12,017 bases of DNA, taken from positions 1-12,017 of the forward strand of contig JABMMR010000181.1 of NCBI GenBank assembly GCA_013205525.1, given 5' to 3'. The notes beneath the pieces were generated by a model. The model saw only the letters and a list, made by a program, of their open reading frames with translations, was not told the origin of the DNA and did no database searches. Position numbers and translations under genes: made by a program. This DNA is from Burkholderiales bacterium (lineage in GTDB: Bacteria; Pseudomonadota; Gammaproteobacteria; Burkholderiales; Burkholderiaceae_C). Positions 8,557 through 12,017 of this stretch are shown here, one piece after another; positions within the stretch are counted from its first letter, which is position 1; each line of letters opens with the position of its first letter.

Positions 8557-9137
8557 GACGGGTCTGTAGGCTTGGTTTGGGATAAACGCTCTAATTTTTT
8601 GTACAGCCCTAAGCGGCGAATGAGCAGCGAGAATAAATACGCACCCACGACGGCACCTAACAAGTCGCCGACAACCATGATGGGCAGTTGCGTGACATTG
8701 AATAACTGATCGGGTTGTTGCAAGGCCCAACTTAAGTGATGAACAACCGCGTTGAGCAAGGCATAGAGCAGGCACAGTTCGATCAAATCGCTTAAACGAT
8801 TGAGCAGCAAGTCACGCTGTTTAAGCAATTTAAAAAGACCCAAGGCCAAGACCGGACTCAAGGCAGAACAGAGCGCATTCAGCAGCGCTTGGCTCAGACT
8901 TCCTTCCAACGTACCAAGCAAGGGCAAACTGCCCAAGAAAATAGTTGCAAATCCCCACCAAGGGCCTAACACCAGTAAATAAATCACCCGTAAAAAAGCC
9001 GGCAGGTAAATCCAACTGATGTTTGGGGAAACGCTCAAAAACTGAAACAACCAAGCATTGGCAAGATGCGTGAGGCTAAAGAGCGCTGCACAAACAATAA
9101 CCCACAGAACCTTCTCTTGGTAAAAACCTAAGCGCAC
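8553..9137 (-). CDS. Small MASE1-like integral membrane protein, no output domain
   Basis: A 194-residue, very hydrophobic protein with about six predicted membrane segments (around residues 9-31, 43-58, 60-75, 83-104, 117-138 and 150-173) and a short charged C-terminal tail. The 'YLPAFLRVIYLLVLGPWWGFATIFLGSLP' region (44-72 in part) and the 'GDLLGAVVGAYLFSLLIRR' end resemble MASE1 sensory membrane domains, which normally precede a kinase, GGDEF or EAL domain. No such domain follows here; the protein stops about 20 residues after the last membrane segment. The start is a GTG at 9137, the first possible codon in the frame, with no good Shine-Dalgarno sequence. It lies 34 bases after icmF on the same strand, so co-transcription is possible. 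Its TAA overlaps the response regulator stop (8553-8556). Membrane location is solid; MASE1 kinship is tentative and function unknown. Confidence 0.7.
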   Translation of the reverse strand: MRLGFYQEKVLWVIVCAALFSLTHLANAWLFQFLSVSPNISWIYLPAFLRVIYLLVLGPWWGFATIFLGSLPLLGTLEGSLSQALLNALCSALSPVLALGLFKLLKQRDLLLNRLSDLIELCLLYALLNAVVHHLSWALQQPDQLFNVTQLPIMVVGDLLGAVVGAYLFSLLIRRLGLYKKLERLSQTKPTDPS

Positions 9138-9171
9138 AAAAAATACTCATATATATAAATGATTTCTATTT
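9138..9171 (-). promoter_or_regulatory. AT-rich spacer before the MASE1-like gene
   Basis: This 34-base gap between icmF and the membrane-protein gene is almost entirely A and T, unlike its surroundings. It contains an ATATATAT stretch (about 9149-9157) that could serve as a -10-like or UP-like element for the minus-strand gene, and an imperfect TCAT...ATGA inverted repeat (9147-9162). No matching -35 element was found, so promoter function is only a suggestion. Confidence 0.25.
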
Positions 9172-12017
9172 TTACATATTCCTTCGGTATTGCCCACCCA
9201 CCTCAAACAAAGCCTTGGTAATTTGTCCCAAAGAGCAGTGGCGCACTGCGTCCATCAGCACCTCAAACACATTGGCGTTGTCCAGCACGGCTTGCTGCAA
9301 GCGGGCCAGTTGTGCCTGGGCTTGTTCGGCGTGCAGCAAGTGAAAAGCGTGCAAACGCTTTAATTGACTTTGCTTTTCTTCTTCGGTGGAGCGGGCCAGT
9401 TCTATGCTTGCTGGAACTTCGTTGGCATGCGGCGACTTGAAGGTGTTCACACCAATGATGGGTAACTCGCCGGTGTGTTTGAGCATTTCATAGTGCATAG
9501 ATTCATCTTGGATTTTGCCGCGCTGGTAACCGGTTTCCATCGCTCCCAAAACGCCACCGCGCTCGGCGATCGCCACAAACTCGGACAGCACCGCCTCTTC
9601 CACCAGTTGGGTGAGCTCTTCGATGATGAAAGCGCCTTGGCCTGGGTTCTCGTTTTTCGCCAAGCCCCACTCGCGGTTGATGATGAGTTGTATTGCCATG
9701 GCGCGGCGTACGCTGTCTTCGGTGGGCGTGGTGATGGCTTCGTCAAATGCGTTGGTATGCAGGGAGTTGCAGTTGTCGTAAATCGCAATCAGCGCTTGCA
9801 GCGTGGTGCGTATGTCGTTGAACTGAATTTCCTGCGCGTGCAGCGAGCGGCCAGAGGTTTGGATGTGGTATTTGAGTTTTTGGCTGCGCTCGTTGGCACC
9901 GTATTTTTCTTTCAAAGTGACAGCCCAGATGCGGCGTGCCACGCGGCCCATGACGGTGTACTCGGGGTCCATGCCGTTGCTGAAAAAGAAACTCAGGTTA
10001 GGCGCGAAGTCATCAATGTGCATGCCACGCGCCAAGTAGGCTTCGACAAACGTGAAGCCATTGGACAAGGTGAACGCCAATTGCGAAATGGGGTTGGCAC
10101 CCGCTTCGGCGATGTGGTAACCGCTGATGGACACACTGTAGAAATTGCGCACTTGGTGCTCTACAAAATATTGGGCAATGTCACCCATCACCTTCAATGA
10201 AAATTCGGTGCTGAACAAACAGGTGTTTTGGCCTTGGTCTTCTTTCAAGATATCGGCTTGCACCGTGCCGCGCACATTTTGCATGACCCAAACACGGATG
10301 TCGGCCCTCTCGGCAGCGCTGGGTTCACGCCCTTTGTCGGCTTTGAATTTGTCGAGGTTTTGGTCGATGGCGGTGTTCATGAACATCGCCAAAATAGTTG
10401 GCGCAGGGCCATTGATGGTCATGGACACGCTGGTCGAAGGCGAGCAAAGGTCAAAGCCGTCGTACAGCGCCTTCATATCGTCTAGGGTGGCGATGCTGGC
10501 GCCCGAGTTACCCACTTTGCCGTAAATATCGGGGCGCAAGTCAGGGTCGTTGCCATACAGCGTGACCGAGTCGAAAGCGGTAGACAAGCGTTTGGCTGGC
10601 ATGCCGTCACTCAAGCGTTTGAAGCGGCGGTTGGTGCGAAACGCGTCACCCTCGCCCGCAAACATGCGGGTGGGATCTTCACCTTCGCGCTTGAAGGCAA
10701 ACGTGCCGGCGGTGTAGGGGTAGCGCCCCGGCACGTTGTCAAGCATCAGCCACTGCAACACATCGCCATGGTCGTGGTACTGGGGCAGGGCGACTTTGCG
10801 CACCGCTGTACCGCTGAGTGACTTGGTCACCAGCGCCGTGCGGATTTCTTTGTCGCGCACGTTCACCACCAGTTCCTCGGCGGCGTAATCTTTTTGCAGT
10901 TGCGGCCAATCGGCGAGCAAGGCGCGGGCAGCCGGCAGCAAGCGGGCTTGACGCTCGTCTGCCAAACCTTGGGCGGCCTCAGAGGCGCGGGGCTTGCCAG
11001 GTTTACCTTGGGCCAACATGGCTGAGGCGGCAAGCAGTTGCTGGACCTCACGGGCGAGTTGCGCCTGATCTCGGGCGCGCTGTTTGTAGCCACGCACGGT
11101 GTCGCTGATTTCTGCCAAATAGCGGCTGCGCGCAGGTGGCACGATAGGGGTTTGGTGCGAGCTGTGGCGAACCTTCACCACAGGCAGGCGGCCTTGGCTG
11201 AGTTTCAATCCCAGGGCTTGCAAACGCAGCTTCATGGCTTGGTAAAGCGCGGTCACGCCATCGTCGTTGAAGTGGGCTGCCATGGTGCCAAACACCGGCA
11301 TCTGATCGGTGGGCGTGGTCCAAGCTTCTTTGTTGCGTTGCACCTGCTTGGCCACATCGCGCAGCGCGTCGGCCGCGCCTTTGCGGTCAAATTTGTTGAT
11401 GGCGACAAACTCGGCAAAGTCCAGCATGTCGATTTTTTCCAGCTGGCTGGCCGCGCCAAACTCGGGCGTCATCACATACATCGGCACATCGACATGCGGC
11501 ACGATGGCGGCGTCGCCCTGGCCAATGCCGGATGTCTCCACGACGATCAGGTCAAAGCCTGCGCATTTGCAGGCGGCGATCACGTCTGGCAGGGCTTTGC
11601 TGATTTCTGAGCCGAATTCTCGCGTGGCCAGGCTGCGCATGAAAACGCGTGGACCACCAGACCAGGGATTGATGGCGTTCATGCGAATCCGGTCGCCCAA
11701 CAAGGCGCCACCGCTCTTGCGGCGTGATGGGTCAATGCTGATCACCGCGACACGCAGCGCATCGTTCTGGTCCAGCCGCAAGCGGCGAATCAGTTCATCG
11801 GTCAATGACGACTTGCCTGCACCGCCTGTACCAGTGATACCCAGAACCGGTATCTTTTTAGTACCGGCTTGCGAACGAATCGTTTGGGTTAGCGACGGTT
11901 TTACCTTGTCATTTTCCAGCGCCGTGATGAGTTGTGCCAGCGCCCGCCAGGCCGCTTCAGTGTGGCCCGCAACGGCATCCATGCTGCTGGGCGCAAAGCC
12001 GGTCAGGTCTTTGTCGC
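9172..12017 (-). CDS. icmF: Fused isobutyryl-CoA mutase IcmF (5' end outside window)
   Basis: IcmF is an adenosylcobalamin-dependent radical enzyme interconverting isobutyryl-CoA and n-butyryl-CoA, fused to its own G-protein chaperone. 947 residues are visible; the frame is open through the right edge, so the ATG at 11982 (counted as residue 1 here) is internal. The missing N-terminus should hold the ~140-150-residue cobalamin-binding domain with its DxHxxG motif. The GTPase part (~45-260) shows Walker [10 protein letters not shown] (51-59), [12 protein letters not shown] and the guanine-specificity NKFD (196-199). After a helical linker the TIM-barrel mutase part (~400-936) begins with [11 protein letters not shown] and has [11 protein letters not shown] (His623). 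The substrate-selecting residues are Phe441 (PTRMF) and Gln585 (DQGQNT), at the places of Tyr89 and Arg207 of methylmalonyl-CoA mutase, which fits an isobutyryl-type substrate. The enzyme is cytoplasmic. Intact as far as visible; likely first of a pair with the downstream membrane-protein gene. Confidence 0.96.
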   Translation of the reverse strand, partial: DKDLTGFAPSSMDAVAGHTEAAWRALAQLITALENDKVKPSLTQTIRSQAGTKKIPVLGITGTGGAGKSSLTDELIRRLRLDQNDALRVAVISIDPSRRKSGGALLGDRIRMNAINPWSGGPRVFMRSLATREFGSEISKALPDVIAACKCAGFDLIVVETSGIGQGDAAIVPHVDVPMYVMTPEFGAASQLEKIDMLDFAEFVAINKFDRKGAADALRDVAKQVQRNKEAWTTPTDQMPVFGTMAAHFNDDGVTALYQAMKLRLQALGLKLSQGRLPVVKVRHSSHQTPIVPPARSRYLAEISDTVRGYKQRARDQAQLAREVQQLLAASAMLAQGKPGKPRASEAAQGLADERQARLLPAARALLADWPQLQKDYAAEELVVNVRDKEIRTALVTKSLSGTAVRKVALPQYHDHGDVLQWLMLDNVPGRYPYTAGTFAFKREGEDPTRMFAGEGDAFRTNRRFKRLSDGMPAKRLSTAFDSVTLYGNDPDLRPDIYGKVGNSGASIATLDDMKALYDGFDLCSPSTSVSMTINGPAPTILAMFMNTAIDQNLDKFKADKGREPSAAERADIRVWVMQNVRGTVQADILKEDQGQNTCLFSTEFSLKVMGDIAQYFVEHQVRNFYSVSISGYHIAEAGANPISQLAFTLSNGFTFVEAYLARGMHIDDFAPNLSFFFSNGMDPEYTVMGRVARRIWAVTLKEKYGANERSQKLKYHIQTSGRSLHAQEIQFNDIRTTLQALIAIYDNCNSLHTNAFDEAITTPTEDSVRRAMAIQLIINREWGLAKNENPGQGAFIIEELTQLVEEAVLSEFVAIAERGGVLGAMETGYQRGKIQDESMHYEMLKHTGELPIIGVNTFKSPHANEVPASIELARSTEEEKQSQLKRLHAFHLLHAEQAQAQLARLQQAVLDNANVFEVLMDAVRHCSLGQITKALFEVGGQYRRNM

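Noticed and set aside
8173..8775. 200-codon minus-strand frame spanning the ntrX-like and MASE1-like genes
   Set aside because: Overlaps two better supported genes in other frames and shows no membrane or domain pattern of its own.
9147..9162. Possible operator palindrome TCAT...ATGA
   Set aside because: The inner arms mismatch and the stretch is simple AT sequence, so symmetry is expected by chance; kept only as part of the spacer entry.
9475..10200. 241-codon plus-strand open frame opposite icmF
   Set aside because: Complementary to conserved mutase sequence; composition and lack of motifs mark it as a codon-bias shadow.
1..12017. CRISPR arrays, tRNA or rRNA genes, insertion sequences, prophage or defence genes
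   Set aside because: No regularly spaced repeats, no cloverleaf or rRNA-like sequence, and no transposase or integrase motifs were seen; the window is packed with ordinary chromosomal genes.

Overview
The window looks like a chromosomal stretch from a betaproteobacterium, most likely of the order Burkholderiales (Comamonadaceae-like). The evidence is the gene order rpoC - LemA-like - rsmB - DUF4390 - ntrY - ntrX, the sequence character of RpoC and IcmF, and moderate GC with heavy use of TTG leucine codons. The genus assignment is inference; nothing in the sequence fixes it. No tRNA, rRNA, CRISPR array, insertion sequence or prophage gene was seen. Coding density is almost complete: the three intergenic gaps are 27, 18 and 34 bases.

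Layout, plus strand: (1) the C-terminal ~1013 residues of RNA polymerase beta' (rpoC), cut by the left edge; (2) a short GC-rich hairpin after the rpoC stop; (3) a tightly packed unit of five genes: a divergent LemA-family membrane protein, the 16S rRNA m5C967 methyltransferase RsmB, a secreted DUF4390 protein, an NtrY-type sensor kinase and an NtrX-like response regulator. The first four overlap one another by 4 or 8 bases and the fifth follows 18 bases later, so co-transcription and translational coupling are likely.

Layout, minus strand: the fused isobutyryl-CoA mutase gene icmF runs in from the right edge (its N-terminal cobalamin-binding part lies outside). After 34 AT-rich bases it is followed by a gene for a small MASE1-like membrane protein. 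That gene converges on ntrX, and the two stop codons share the bases TTAA.

Functionally there are three blocks: core transcription and ribosome maturation (rpoC, rsmB), an envelope-sensing two-component system (DUF4390/NtrY/NtrX), and branched-chain acyl-CoA metabolism (icmF). I found no clearly novel multi-gene system. The points most worth a second look are the NtrX-like regulator that lacks the sigma54-activating AAA+ domain, the consistent packing of a secreted DUF4390 protein against the NtrY gene, and the start of the MASE1-like gene, where a better ATG is put out of frame by one base in a run of six T.
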